From positions 86,121,501 to 86,185,500 of the forward strand of contig CM075670.1 of NCBI GenBank assembly GCA_037962975.1: 64,000 nt of DNA. The letters run 5' to 3'. The notes below the pieces were generated by a model. That model did no database searches and had not been told where the DNA came from. It worked only from the letters and a program-made list of their open reading frames with translations. Shown here piece by piece: positions 23,271-35,047 of the stretch. Source of the stretch: Clitoria ternatea. Lineage: Eukaryota; Streptophyta; Magnoliopsida; Fabales; Fabaceae. The number at the start of each line of letters is the position of its first letter. The stretch's first letter is position 1. The translations under genes were made by a program, and so were the position numbers.

Positions 23271-23628
23271 AGGGACCTGATTCTCCCAAATAGTTTGAAA
23301 TATATTATTTTCCTTTTCTTCATACTAATTCATGATTCTATCTTATTTCATGATCACTTTGGGATAACCTTGGCTATTAAATTGCAAACGAATGATCTCT
23401 TAAGAATTTAATTCCATAATGTTATTTTACCAAAGATTCTTCCGCTATTATTAATAATCGATTTCTTAAGAGTAATTCCTTTAACTTACCTTCTCATATC
23501 TTCATATATGAGATAGGTCTCTGATAGATCCAGGGAATTTGTTAAATGGCTTCACCACCCACATGTTTTAGAGATTAATAATAATAAAAACGTGAAAAAT
23601 TTACCCCTATTTTTGGGATGTCACAATT

Positions 23629-23640
23629 TGGTATCAGAGC
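23629..23640 (+). other. Element C primer-binding site (tRNA-iMet)
   Basis: TGGTATCAGAGC, 3 nt after the LTR end GGGATGTCACA. The leader to the gag start (23641-24016) is AT-rich and shows no feature. Confidence 0.93.
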
Positions 23641-24016
23641 ATTATTTGCTCTACATTACTGTGTTTAGCCATTGCTATTACTGGAAAGTGATATATGATT
23701 GATGAATCATTGTTATTGTTGATTGATTGTGTATGAATTGATGATGAATTAAATGTGATTTTTATAAGTCCGGCCAAGCTTCTTCACACTATCCTCTATC
23801 AATGAAGAATTTTATGTATTGTGGATGCATACTATGTTATGATATGATGATGTTGCTATATGAGCTTTAATATGAAATGTTGCTATTGGACTCCATGGGG
23901 GAGGGTCACAATTTAAATTTTATAATAAAATACTATAGTAAGAACTCATAGAGGAAATTTTATGAACGAGTTTACTGATATTGGTTGAATTTTATGTTGT
24001 GGTTTTAGATATTGTG

Positions 24017-24119
24017 ATGGCCCCCCGTCGTCAAGATAATGATGACGCCATAGCTAGAGCCTTGAATCGTTTTGCGGATCTTCTCGAATCACAAAACCGT
24101 GAGAGACAAGAGGCAGAAC
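24017..24119 (+). pseudogene. Element C gag, 5' piece (cut by element D)
   Basis: The ATG at 24017 opens 34 codons (MAPRRQDNDDAIARALNRFA...) up to the AGAAC target site at 24115-24119. The frame resumes exactly at 35048 after removal of D and one target copy, reading on as RPSAPIVVQG. The N-terminus resembles that of D/E gag (MAHRQ...ATAFQRFADVFERQ). Confidence 0.9.
24115..24119 (+). repeat. Left target-site duplication of element D (AGAAC)
   Basis: AGAAC at 24115-24119 equals 35043-35047. Removing D and one copy restores the gag frame of C. Confidence 0.97.
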
Positions 24120-24321
24120 TGTAACATCCCAGTTTTGAAACAAAATGCCGAATGAAGAATAAACCATTAAGACTTGATTTCAACTAGAAAATAACTGTTA
24201 ATTATATTTAAGCCATTAAAAATATAAAAAAATGGTGGTGGTCAGGGGATGGGGTGGAGTGCGCGTGGCTGCTGAGCTCACACTCTCCCATCCCACTCTT
24301 CTCTTACTGTGCACACATACA

Positions 24322-24329
24322 TATATAAA
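24322..24329 (+). promoter_or_regulatory. TATA box of the D LTR
   Basis: TATATAAA about 200 bp into the LTR, just before the leader block. The equivalent in the 3' LTR is at 32160. Confidence 0.6.
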
Positions 24330-24340
24330 AAACGTAAGCC

Positions 24341-24700
24341 ATGGTTAAGGACACACACACTATCCCTTCAGGCTCCTTCCTCCGTCACTTCATCCTCTGC
24401 TTTTCTCTCTTCGTCTCCATCCTCCTTCTTCCTCTATCTTACTCTTCGCTCCTGGAGATCTTGATTTCAGTACTGAAGAACGGACCACACTCCATCCCAG
24501 AATCAGGCGCAGGATACGACAAAGCCAAGGAAGACCGAACGAACCAGGAGAAAGACATCAGACCCAACGACAAGAACGGAAAGATTTCTGAGGTTCTTCT
24601 AAAAGGTAGGGGGCGCTTGCATGTCGAATGCATGGTCTACGAACGGTACCGGATGAACATACTGCTGAGTGTGGGTGTGTGTGTGTGCATGTATTCATAA
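24341..24700 (+). other. Open frame in the D LTR leader, shared block with B
   Basis: A 119-codon frame beginning MVKDTHTIPSGS with a hydrophobic N-terminal third that could pass for a signal segment. Then comes the ENGPHSIPESGAGYD...KISEVLLK block found in the LTRs of B, followed by AAAGGTAGGGGG, which could be a splice donor. The 3' LTR copy is 32179-32556 (125 codons). I recognise no family. It is more likely leader RNA than a protein gene. Confidence 0.35.
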
Positions 24701-27209
24701 TCATTAAAACTGATGCATGACTTAAGATTCTGATAGTGATTTCATGGGGATGGTGTAGCCTGTTAGTGGATGATGATGATGAATGATATACATGGATCTA
24801 TTTTCTTGTCACTATGGAAATTATGTATGTGCATGCTCTTAAATGGTTTGTTCAGTGTTGCTAGTCTGATGACCGATTGTAACATGCGTTGGTGTGATTG
24901 ACTGAATGATTACGAGTAGTCCGCTTTTGCTTAATGACTACGGAGAAGGTGTTCGTGGCGAGATGATGGGTATTAATGAATGTGTTAGTTGCATGAGTGA
25001 GAGTGGGGCGACCCATAGAAGGTCAAGAACCCCAAGGGAACGACTTCCAGTTACCAACCCTGGCTAGATCCCGATAGTGCTCGTGGTAGCCATAGGAGCT
25101 AGAGAAGAGAGTCTCGAGACGCCGTGGGAGGCCGGTGCCACCTGGTAAGAGCTGAGGGACGAGGGGCCAGAAGAAAAGGGGACCGTAACTGAGAGTCTTT
25201 ACCCGAGTCGGATCCGCAGGCATGCATATAGATATAAGGCCGATTGTGGTGATGTATAAATCTATGTATGTATATGTGTATGATTTTGAATGCATGAATG
25301 TATATGTGCATAGGAACTCCGAGTGCATGAATATATGTATGGATGTGGAAATAAACTCTGTGTATTATGTGTGGCATGAATGTTGTTTGGACTGTATGAG
25401 CTTGGTTATTTGAGAAAAGTTGAATGATGGCAGGAGTGTGTACTGACGCTGATACCGAGTCTGTGAGTATCATTTTACATGTAAAAGCTCACCCCTGCAG
25501 TGGCCATTTTTCAGTGAATGTCTCTCGAGATGAGGATCAGAAGCAGAGCTGGAACGCTGAGCGAAGTGTTGATGCATTTGGAAGGCTTAATTAAGGCGAT
25601 GTTAGATTAAACCCTGACTGGTTCATACCGGATGTTAGTGTTTTGGGATAAATAGAACCTTATGGACAAGGAGAAATCCGATTTTGTGTTGTAAATATTG
25701 ACATATGCTCTTATATATATATATAGATGTATGGTTTCATGTGTGATATGCTATGTGTTACCTTGTTTCATAATTGTGCTTTAATGGATACGCAGGGACA
25801 GCATGATTTAGCAGGCTATAGACCAGTCTGAGTGAATTTATGAATTGTCCCTAAGAAGACTTATGTCGGATACGTTTGGGCGGAGTCGTACCCCGCCCGA
25901 AGTATGGGGGGCAATTCGCCCAAGCGTGAGGACTCGCGCTGGAGCGAGTAGTTGTTAGAATGGGACACCGTTCAATTACCTTTCCTCTCCGTTGTGATGC
26001 TAATGCAATCCAGACACCGGTGTTGACCCCTGATTTGGGCGTTGTGGTTGAGTCCGCCCAGGCGTTGTCATAAGTAGCTGAGTTGGGCGAAATAAGTTCA
26101 GGCCCCTCCTTCCTCCACAACCTACTACCGCATATGTACACTGTGACGTCCCAATTTTGAAGTTAAAAACCGAGAGAGAAAGGAGTTCAATTTGTGGTTT
26201 AGGGTGGATTGGATCCTAAGTGTAGGCATTGATAATCCGAATGAAAGATGTAAAGTCCGATTGAGAAATTCCCTTGTGTTTGTGGGGCGTTGTGCTGACC
26301 TCGCTTAGGCGGTGTCATACCTCGCCCAAGTAACTAGGACGGTTCGCCCAAGTGCGTGGAACCATGCTGAAGCAAGCAGATATCAACGTGAGACTCCGCC
26401 TATGTACCTTCCTCCTCCGTTGTCGCATTATTATGTCTCGCTGGGCGGTGTTGGACATCGCCTGAGTGAGTGGACGTTGTGATGTAGTCAGTCTAGGCGT
26501 TGTTGTGCCTTGCCAAACTGGACCGCGGTGTAATCACTTCCTCTTTCCTTCACAAACTACTCCTGCATATGTATATCTCCCTTCTTCTTCCCTTACCTGT
26601 CCTCTGAAGCTGAACGCCCAGCGTACTCTGAGAAAGGATCAGCCCGTAGGAACGAATAGACGCTAATGTAAGGTTTACTTGAAGAGTTCACGTCTGATGT
26701 TGCATTACCACACATCGTTTAGGCGGTGTGAGAAAATGGTTGAGTGGGTCACCTTCGCCCTGGAGCCCACCCAGGACAAACATACCCCGCCTAGCCAAGT
26801 AGGATGATTCGAACTCTGCCCTTCTACCGAGTGCTATGCGTGTGAATGTATTAACATCTTTCCCTTATCTATTTCCTCCTATTGAGTGACCAGTGTTACT
26901 CGAAGGAAAGCTTTCCTTGTGGAATTCCCTCCATCCACTGCTGCATTACCATACTCCGCCTGGACGGTGTCAGACCCCGTCCGAGGAAGCAAACGGTGTT
27001 GTGTAATCCGCCCATTGTTGGTGTGTTACGATAAACCCAATGAGCCGGTCCCAGTCTTAGCTTCTCTGTAGGTTGCTATATGCGTATGAATGCTCTTCAT
27101 TCTTCCCTTGCCCGCTTCCTTCTATATCGAATAATACGTGCCTGTTTTTGTGAAAAATTTTCTCATATTTTTGGAATTTTTAGTCGCAAGTAAATAAGGT
27201 GTTACATTT

Positions 27210-27235
27210 TGGTATCAGAGCGGACCAAAAGGTCC
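27210..27235 (+). other. Element D primer-binding site and adjacent hairpin
   Basis: TGGTATCAGAGC (27210-27221), then GGACC-AAAA-GGTCC (27222-27235). E has GGACC-GAAA-GGTCC in the same place and B has GACC-AAAA-GGTC. Confidence 0.9.
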
Positions 27236-27488
27236 AAGGCCAAGGTATGCTTATCGAGTGTAAGCGGTTGTGTGTGTCTTTTTGATTGAATGGTTGAAAT
27301 TGTTCTGATACTAGTTGAACTTGATTGATGTTGACTTGAGGACAAGAGGTTGTTTTCCCCTGGTCCGATTGTGTGTATAACCTAGACGAATGACATGATG
27401 TGCTAAGTTACTAAATGTTAGACTAGATTCCGATTGGGATTAAGTAACTAGGAATACTTATCCTTGAATGTTGATTTCAGGATAAGGG

Positions 27489-30400
27489 ATGGCACATCGT
27501 CAAAGTATGAAGGCTATAGCTACAGCATTCCAACGCTTTGCGGATGTGTTTGAAAGGCAGGGCCAGACTCGACCTGAGGATGGCCACGTGCTGGACCGCT
27601 TCCTGAAGAGGAAGCCGAGTGAGTTTCAGGGAGGGCGTAATCCGGAGGCAGCTTTCAAATGGACTCAGGAACTAGAGAGGATTTTTGGGGGTCTTCACTG
27701 TACCGAGACCCAGAAGGTGGAATGTGCAGTGTATATGCTGTGAGATGAAGCGGAGAACTGGTGGAAAATAGCCAGAAGCCGATTCCCCGAAGATGATAAT
27801 CAACTGATGTGGAATGATTTCAAGACCTGCTTCTTAGAGAAATACTTTCCCGACACAGTGAGGAGTCGGAAAGAGCTGGAGTTTATGGAGTTAAAACAGG
27901 GCTCCATGACTGTGGAAGAATACGCGACCAGATTCGAGGAATTGTGCCTATTCTATCCACCCTTCCAGCAGCCTGGGACGGAGAACTCCAAGTGTCTTAA
28001 GTTTGAGAACGGATTGAGATCGGATATCAAGAGGGCCTGCAGATACCATGAGATACGGAGTTTCCCTGCATTAGTGAACAAATGTAGAATATTCGAAGAG
28101 GATAACAGGGCCCATTCGGGCCAGTGCAGCAGAGCCAACCAGCACCTAAGGCCTCAGCAGTCACGTTTCAAGAGGCCAGGGAACGTGAGGAGGAATGAAC
28201 CCTTCACTAGATATCAGAGTCATAGTGACCGAGGGAGACAGATGAGTGGATGACCAAGATATGGCGGATGCTTTAAATGCGGCGGTGACCACTTTGCTAA
28301 GGATTGCAATGATACAAATGTTAAATGCTACCACTACGGAGAGAAGGGACACGTTCATCCTGACTGCCCCCAACTCCGCCAAACGAACGCCAATGTAAGT
28401 CAAGGAGGATCTCAAGATAGAACCCGAGTGAATGATAACCAACGACCTGGTGGCAGAGGCAACAGAACCAGAGGAAACATGATGCGTGCTCCAAACAGCC
28501 GAGAGAGGAATACCGGTCCGCCAGCAGCAGGAAGAATCTACACCATCAATGCAGAAGATGTTGCACCAGCAAACGACCTAGTACAATGTAAGTGCTCACT
28601 CGGTAAGAATACACTTAACGTTGTTTTCGATTCGGGAGCTACCCATTCTTTTATAGCTGATGAGTGCGTGAAACGGTTGAAGTTACCGATTGTGTCTATG
28701 AATCGGACTTTGGAAGTGGCCAGCCCGACTGGCACTAACGTGTTCATATCATCGGTGTGCAAGGACGTAGTGTTTGTGTTGTATGATCGGAGTTTCACCT
28801 TCGATCTGATTTGCATGCCTTTAAAGGGTCTTGATATCGTGCTCGGGATAGATTGGCTTTCTGCCAATAAGGTATTAGTAGATTGTAGAAGCCGAGAGAT
28901 AGTTTTTCCAAGACAATCCACTGAGAATGACACGGCACCAGGTATGACCCAATTGTTTATGGTGCTTTGTCTAACCAAGGATGAGAGTGAGACCCGAGTG
29001 AACGAAATTCCAGTTGTCTGCGAATTCCCAGAAGTGTTCCCTGAAGACGTTCCGAGTGTGCCTCCCAATAGAGAAGTCGAATTCTCTATAGACTTGATCC
29101 CTGGAGCCGAGCCGGTCTCCAGCGCACCCTATAGAATGTCCTCAACTGAGTTGGCTGAGTTGAAGAAACAAGTGGATGAGTTACTCGAGAAGCAGTTCAT
29201 TAGACCAAGCGTGTCACCATGGGGCGCACCTGTGCTACTTGTTAAGAAGAAGGATGGCAGCATGAGGCTTTGCATAGATTACCGAAAGCTAAACAAACTC
29301 ACAATTAAGAATCGGTACCCACTGCCTAGAATTGATGATTTAATTGACCAGCTGCGTGGAGCCTCAATCTTCTCGAAAATTGATCTACGATCAGGGTATC
29401 ACCAAATCCGAGTGAAGGACTTGGACATTCCTAAAACTGCCTTTAGGACTCGGTATGGTCACTACGAGTATGTAGTGATGCCGTTCGGTGTGACCAATGC
29501 CCCTGCTGTTTTCATGAATTACATGAACAGCATATTCCACTCCTTGTTAGATCGGTTTGTTGTTGTTTTCATCGATGACATCCTAGTTTATTCTAAGACG
29601 TCTGAGGAGCATGAGGGACATCTCCGAGCGGTACTCCAAGTGTTGAAGGAGAAACAATTGTTTGCAAAGCTTTCGAAGTGCGAATTCTAGATGGATGAGA
29701 TCCACTTCCTCGGGCATGTGATTTCCGAGCGAGGCGTCTCGGTGGATCCTGCAAAGATAGCCGCTGTAATAGCATGGGAGAGGCCCAGATCGGTCTCAGA
29801 AATAAGAAGTTTTATGGGCTTGGCAGGTTATTATAGGAGGTTCATCGAAGGTTTTTCTAAACTGGCATTACCCCTGACTAAACTGACTCGGAAAAACGTT
29901 CCTTTCGTGTGGAGTCCCGAGTGTGAGAACAGCTTCCGAGAGCTGAAGAATAAGTTGACGACTGCTCCGGTGTTGGCATTACCTGAGTTACGAGAAAGCT
30001 TCGTGGTCTATTGTGACGCGTCAGGACTCGGATTAGGGTGTGTACTCATGCAGAAAGACCGAGTGATAGCATATGCCTCTCGACAATTGAGACCTCACGA
30101 GCAGCATTACCCGACCCATGACTTAGAGCTGGCAGCAGTGGTTTTTGCATTGAAAATCTGGAGGCATTACTTGTACGGGTCCAAATTTGAAGTGTACAGC
30201 GATCATAAGAGCCTCAAATACCTATTCGACCAAAAGGAGCTGAACATGAGGCAGAGAAGATGGATTGAGTTTTTAAAGGACTACGATTTTGAGTTAAAAT
30301 ACCACCCGGGTAAGGCAAATGTCGTGGCCGACGCATTGAGTCGGAAATCCCTCCACATGGCAGCCATGATGGCAAAAGAAGTTGAGTTGTTGGAGCGGTT

Positions 30401-31904
30401 CCGAGACATGAACTTGCATGTTGACACCCCTTCCTCTCAGAAAATGACAATCGGTACGTTGAGGATTGCCAATGAATTCTTAAAATCCGTGTACGAGCAG
30501 CAACAGGCGGACTCTTACCTAGCTGAAATGAAGGAAATTCAAGCCAAAGGAAAGGACTTATCCTTGGCCGAGGGGTCAGATGGGATCTTCCGGGTGAGAG
30601 ATAGAATATACATACCGAGTGGAGGAAGATTGAGAAGAATGGTGCTTGACGAAGCCCACAAAAGCCTACTCAGCATTCACCCAGGAACCACGAAAATGTA
30701 CCACGACTTGAGGAGACAGTTCTGGTGGCCCGGACTAAAGAAGGATGTGGCGGAGTACGTGGCCCGGTGTATCACTTGTCAGAAATCGAAAGTAGAGCAC
30801 TAAAGACCGTACGGTGCAATGCAACCTCTAGAGATCCCCGTGTGGAAATGGGACTCAATTGCGATGGATTTTATCATGGGATTACCCAAAAACCGAGTGG
30901 GCCATGATGCAATTTGGGTCATTGTTGACCGATTGACGAAGAGTGCACACTTCTTACCTGTAAATATGAAGTACCCATTGCATAAGTTGGCTCGGATTTA
31001 CATTCAAGAAGTTATCCGACTGCATGGCATACCTACTTCCATCGTATCAGATAGGGACCCTAGGTTTACGTCCCGGTTTTGGACCAGCATGCATCAAGAA
31101 TTGGGGACGAAGCTTTGGCTTAGTTCTGCCTACCACCCCCAATCGGATAGACAATCCGAGCGAACAATTCAGAGTCTAGAAGATTTATTGAGAATGTGTG
31201 TGTTAGAGCACGGTGGGGACTGGGAGCAGTACCTTCCCTTGATCGAGTTTACGTACAACAACAGCCATCATCACAGCATTGGCATGGCACCTTACGAGGC
31301 ATTATATGGGCGCAGATGCCGAACCCCACTCTGCTGGTCGGAAACGGGTGAAAGTCTACTATTGGGACCAGACATCGTGAAGCAAACCACAGAGCAGATC
31401 CGAGTGATACAGGAAAGGATGAAAGCATCACAAGACAGGCAAAAGAGCTACCATGACAAGCGCATCAAGCCATTGGAATTTTCAGTCGGAGATCGAGTGT
31501 TTCTAAGAACCTCTCCGAGTAAAGGAGTTGGACGAGCCTTAAAGAGTGGGAAGTTAAGCCCTCGATACATTGGACCTTATGAGGTGTTAGAACGGATCGG
31601 CCCCGTAGCATACCGCATCGCATTACCAACTCACTTGTCCCGATTGCACAACGTATTTCATGTGTCTCAACTAAGGAAGTATTTGCATGACCTCAGCCAC
31701 ACGATGCCTGACGACGAGGTAGAGATTAAAGAAGATCTAACCACTGTGACTACACCGGTTGGAATTGTAAACCGATCGGTAAAACGCCTGAGGAACAAAA
31801 ATATAAAGCTGGTTAAAGTGGAGTGGCAGCAAGGCAAGACTATCTCTTGTACCTGGGAACGCGAAGATACCATGCGACAGCAGTACCCTGAGTTGTTTAC
31901 CTAG
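27489..31904 (+). pseudogene. Element D gag-pol polyprotein (four in-frame stops)
   Basis: A single frame of about 1471 codons from ATG 27489. Order: gag capsid (FLKRKPSEFQGG..., EFMELKQGSMTVEEYATRFEEL), two zinc knuckles (codons ~261-273 CX2CX3HX4C; the second has its second Cys changed to Tyr, codon 283), protease DSGATHSF (Asp381), RT with FIDD (Asp696-697), RNase H (YCDAS, Asp843; VADALSRKS), integrase (HHCC; MDFIMG; VSDRDPRF; SERTIQ), and a C-terminal chromodomain (LVKVEWQQGK...CTWERED). Stops: TGA 27741 (codon 85), TGA 28251 (255), TAG 29688 (734, where E has TGG), TAA 30801 (1105, where E has CAA). No frameshift. Tekay/Del lineage. It is dead as a single protein but young. Confidence 0.95.
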
Positions 31905-31944
31905 GTGAGTACCGACTGAATTTCGGGGACGAAATTCTTTTTTC

Positions 31945-31957
31945 AGTGGGGGAGAAC
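31945..31957 (+). other. Element D polypurine tract
   Basis: AGTGGGGGAGAAC directly before TGTAACATCCC, preceded by GGGGACGAAATTC as in B and E. Confidence 0.88.
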
Positions 31958-34900
31958 TGTAACATCCCAGTTTTGAAACAAAATGCCGAATGAAGAATAA
32001 ACCATTAAGACTTGATTTCAACTAGAAAATAACTGTTAATTATATTTAAGCCATTAAAAATATAAAAAAATGGTGGTGGTCAGGGGATGGGGTGGAGTGC
32101 GCGTGGCTGCTGAGCTCACACTCTCCCATCCCACTCTTCTCTTACTGTGCGCACATACATATATAAAAAACGTAAGCCATGGTTAAGGACACACACACTA
32201 TCCCTTCAGGCTCCTTCCTCCGTCACTTCATCCTCTGCTTTTCTCTCTTCGTCTCCATCCTCTTTCTTCCTCTATCTTACTCTTCGCTCCTGGAGATCTT
32301 GATTTCAGTACTGGAGAACGGACCACACTCCATCCTAGAATCAGGCGCAGGATACGACAAAGCCAAGGAAGACCGAACGAACCAGGAGAAAGACATCGGA
32401 CCCAACGACAAGAACGGAAAGATTTCTGAGGTTCTTCTAAAAGGTAGGGGGCGCTTGCATGTCGAATGCATGGTCTGCGAATGGTACCGGATGAACGTAC
32501 TGCTGAGTGTGGGTGTGTGTGTGCATGTATTCATAATCATTAAAACTGATGCATGACTTAAGATTCTGATAGTGATTTCATGGGGATGGTGTAGCCTGTT
32601 AGTGGATGATGATGATGAATGATATGTATGGATCTATTTTCTTGTCACTATGGAAATTATGTATGTGCATGCTCTTAAATGGTTTGTTCAGTGTTGCTAG
32701 TCTGATGACCGATTGTAACATGCGTTGGTGTGATTGACTGAATGATTACGAGTAGTCCGCTTTTGCTTAATGACTACGGAGAAGGTGTTCGTGGCGAGAT
32801 GATGGGTATTAATGAATGTGTTAGTTGCATGAGTGAGAGTGGGGCGACCCATAGAAGGTCAAGAACCCCAAGGGAACGACTTCCAGTTACCAACCCTGGC
32901 TAGATCCCGATAGTGCTCGTGGTAGCCGTAGGAGCTAGAGAAGAGAGTCTCGAGACGCCGTGGGAGGCCGGTGCCACCTGGTAAGAGCTGAGGGACGAGG
33001 GGCCAGAAGAAAAGGGGACCGTAACTGAGAGTCTTTACCCGAGTCGGATCCGCAGGCATGCATATAGATATAAGGCCGATTGTGGTGATGTATAAATCTA
33101 TGTATGTATATGTGTATGATTTTGAATGCATGAATGTATATGTGCGTAGGAACTCCGAGTGCATGAATATATGTATGGATGTGGAAATAAACTCTGTGTA
33201 TTATGTGTGGCATGAATGTTGTTTGGACTGTATAAGCTTGGTTATTTGAGAAAGGTTGAATGATGGTAGGAGTGTGTACTGACGCTGATACCGAGTCTGT
33301 GAGTATCATTTTACATGTAAAAGCTCACCCCTGCAGTGGCCATTTTTCAGTGAATGTCTCTCGAGATGAGGATCAGAAGCAGAGCTGGAACGCTGAGCGA
33401 AGTGTTGATGCATTTGGAAGGCTTAATTAAGGCGATGTTAGATTAAGCCCTGACTGGTTCATACCGGATGTTAGTGTTTTGGGATAAATAGAACCTTATG
33501 GACAAGGAGAAATCCGATTTTGTGTTGTAAATATTGACATATGCTCTTATATATATATATAGATGTATGGTTTCATGTGTGATATGCTATGTGTTACCTT
33601 GTTTCATAATTGTGCTTTAATGGATACGCAGGGACAGCATGATTTAGCAGGCTATAGCCAAGTCTGAGTGAATTTATGAATTGTCCCTAAGAAGACTTAT
33701 GTCAGATACGTTTGGGCGGAGTCGTACCCCGCCCGAAGTATGGGGGGCAATTCGCCCAAGCGTGAGGACTCGCGCTGGAGCGAGTAGTTGTTAGAATGGG
33801 ACACCGTTCAATTACCTTTCCTCTCCGTTGTGATGCTAATGCAATCCAGACACCGTTGTTGACCCCTGATTTGGGCGTTGTGGTTGAGTCCGCCCAGGCG
33901 TTGTCATAAGTAGCTGAGTTGGGCGGAATAAGTTCAGGCCCCTCCTTCCTCCACAACCTACTACCGCATATGTACACTATGACGTCCCAATTTTGAAGTT
34001 AAAAACCGAGAGAGAAAGGAGTTCAATTTGTGGTTTAGGGTGGATTGGATCCTAAGTGTAGGCATTGATAATCCGAATGAAAGATGTAAAGTCCGATTGA
34101 GAAATTCCCTTGTGTTTGTGGGGCGTTGTGCTGACCTCACTTAGGCGGTGTCATACCTCGCCCAAGTAACTAGGACGGTTCGCCCAAGTGCGTGGAACCA
34201 TGCTGAAGCAAGCAGATATCAACGTGAGACTCCGCCTATGTACCTTCCTCCTCCGTTGTCGCATTATTATGTCTCGCTGGGCGGTGTTGGACATCGCCTG
34301 AGTGAGTGGACGTTGTGATGTAGTCCGTCCAGGCGTTGTTGTGCCTTGCCGAACTGGACGGCGGTGTAATCACTTCCTCTTTCCTTCACAAACTACTCCT
34401 GCATATGTATATCTCCCTTCTTCTTCCCTTACCTGTCCTCTGAAGCTGAACGCCCAGTGTACTCTGAGAAAGGATCAGCCCGTAGGAACGAATAGACGCT
34501 AATGTAAGGTTTACTTGAAGAGTTCACGTCTGATGTTGCATTACCACACATCGTTTAGGCGGTGTGAGACAACGGTTGAGCGGGTCACCTTCGCCCTGGA
34601 GCCCGCCCAGGACAAACATACCCCGCCTAGCCAAGTAGGATAATTCGAACTCCGCCCTTCTACCGAGTGCTATGCGTGTGAATGTATTAACATCTTTCCC
34701 TTATCTATTTCCTCCTATTGAGTGACCAGTGTTACTCGAAGGAAAGCTTTCCTTGTGGAATTCCCTCCATCCGCTGCTGCATTACCATACTCCGCCTGGA
34801 CGGTGTCAGACCCCGTCCGAGGAAGCAAACGGTGTTGTGTAATCCGCCCATTGTTGGTGTGTTACGATAAACCCAATGAGCCGGTCCCAGTCTTAGCTTC

Positions 34901-35042
34901 TCTGTAGGTTGCTATATGCGTATGAATGCTCTTCATTCTTCCCTTGCCCGCTTCCTTCTATATCGAATAATACATGCCTGTTTTTGTGAAAAATTTTCTC
35001 ATATTTTTGGAATTTTTAGTCGTAAGTAAATAAGGTGTTACA
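31958..35042 (+). repeat. Element D 3' LTR
   Basis: A copy of 24120-27206. The internal start-like signature is TATGACGTCCC at 33978, a G-to-A variant. It ends GGTGTTACA at 35042, followed by the AGAAC target copy at 35043-35047. Confidence 0.95.
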
Positions 35043-35047
35043 AGAAC

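Larger units (their letters stand above)
13054..23625 (+). repeat. Element C 5' LTR, interrupted by element F
   Basis: The LTR sequence is 13054-14959 and 21804-23625, with F plus one target copy between. It also serves as the 3' LTR of C'. It holds a possible TATA box (TATAAATTA near 13532), a TA microsatellite near 14240-14266, a 49-bp duplication (14812-14910), recurrent TGGTTGCGATCAC words, and the palindrome array at 22721-23270. No gene was found; open frames here are leader or antisense noise. It differs from the 3' LTR at about 50 sites by eye (~1.4%). Confidence 0.93.
24120..27206 (+). repeat. Element D 5' LTR
   Basis: TGTAACATCCCAG...GGTGTTACA. TATA at 24322. A leader block shared with B lies within 24440-24620, then AATT-poor TATG-rich spacer (24700-25460), the anchor GCTCACCCCTGCA near 25489 common to B, D and E, and palindromes at 25873/25894/25917/25937 and 26032/26055. 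A second LTR-start-like signature TGTGACGTCCCAATTTTG lies at 26142. The open frames in this LTR (for example 25023-25473 minus, 26466-26666 plus) occur equally in the 3' LTR and show no domain. Confidence 0.95.
24120..35042 (+). mobile_element. Element D: Tekay/Del-type chromovirus (10,923 bp)
   Basis: LTRs 24120-27206 (3087 bp) and 31958-35042 (3085 bp), tRNA-iMet PBS at 27210, one gag-pol frame with four stops, PPT, and AGAAC target duplications. The LTRs differ at about 38 sites by eye (~1.2%). Coding DNA is closely related to E, while the first ~1.3 kb of the LTR is unrelated to that of E. Confidence 0.96.

Noticed and set aside
22683..23411. Overlapping open frames on both strands across the C palindrome array (also 53478-54206)
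   Set aside because: Palindromic CTCGCTCAAGCGAG has no stop in several frames on either strand; the frames shift between the two LTR copies.
25023..25473. Open frames of about 100-125 codons on the minus strand of the D LTR (also 32859-33309)
   Set aside because: Translation of TATG/CATA-rich spacer, antisense to the element, low complexity.
27210..27221. tRNA-like sequence at the PBS
   Set aside because: Only the 12-nt complement of the tRNA 3' end is present; no cloverleaf.
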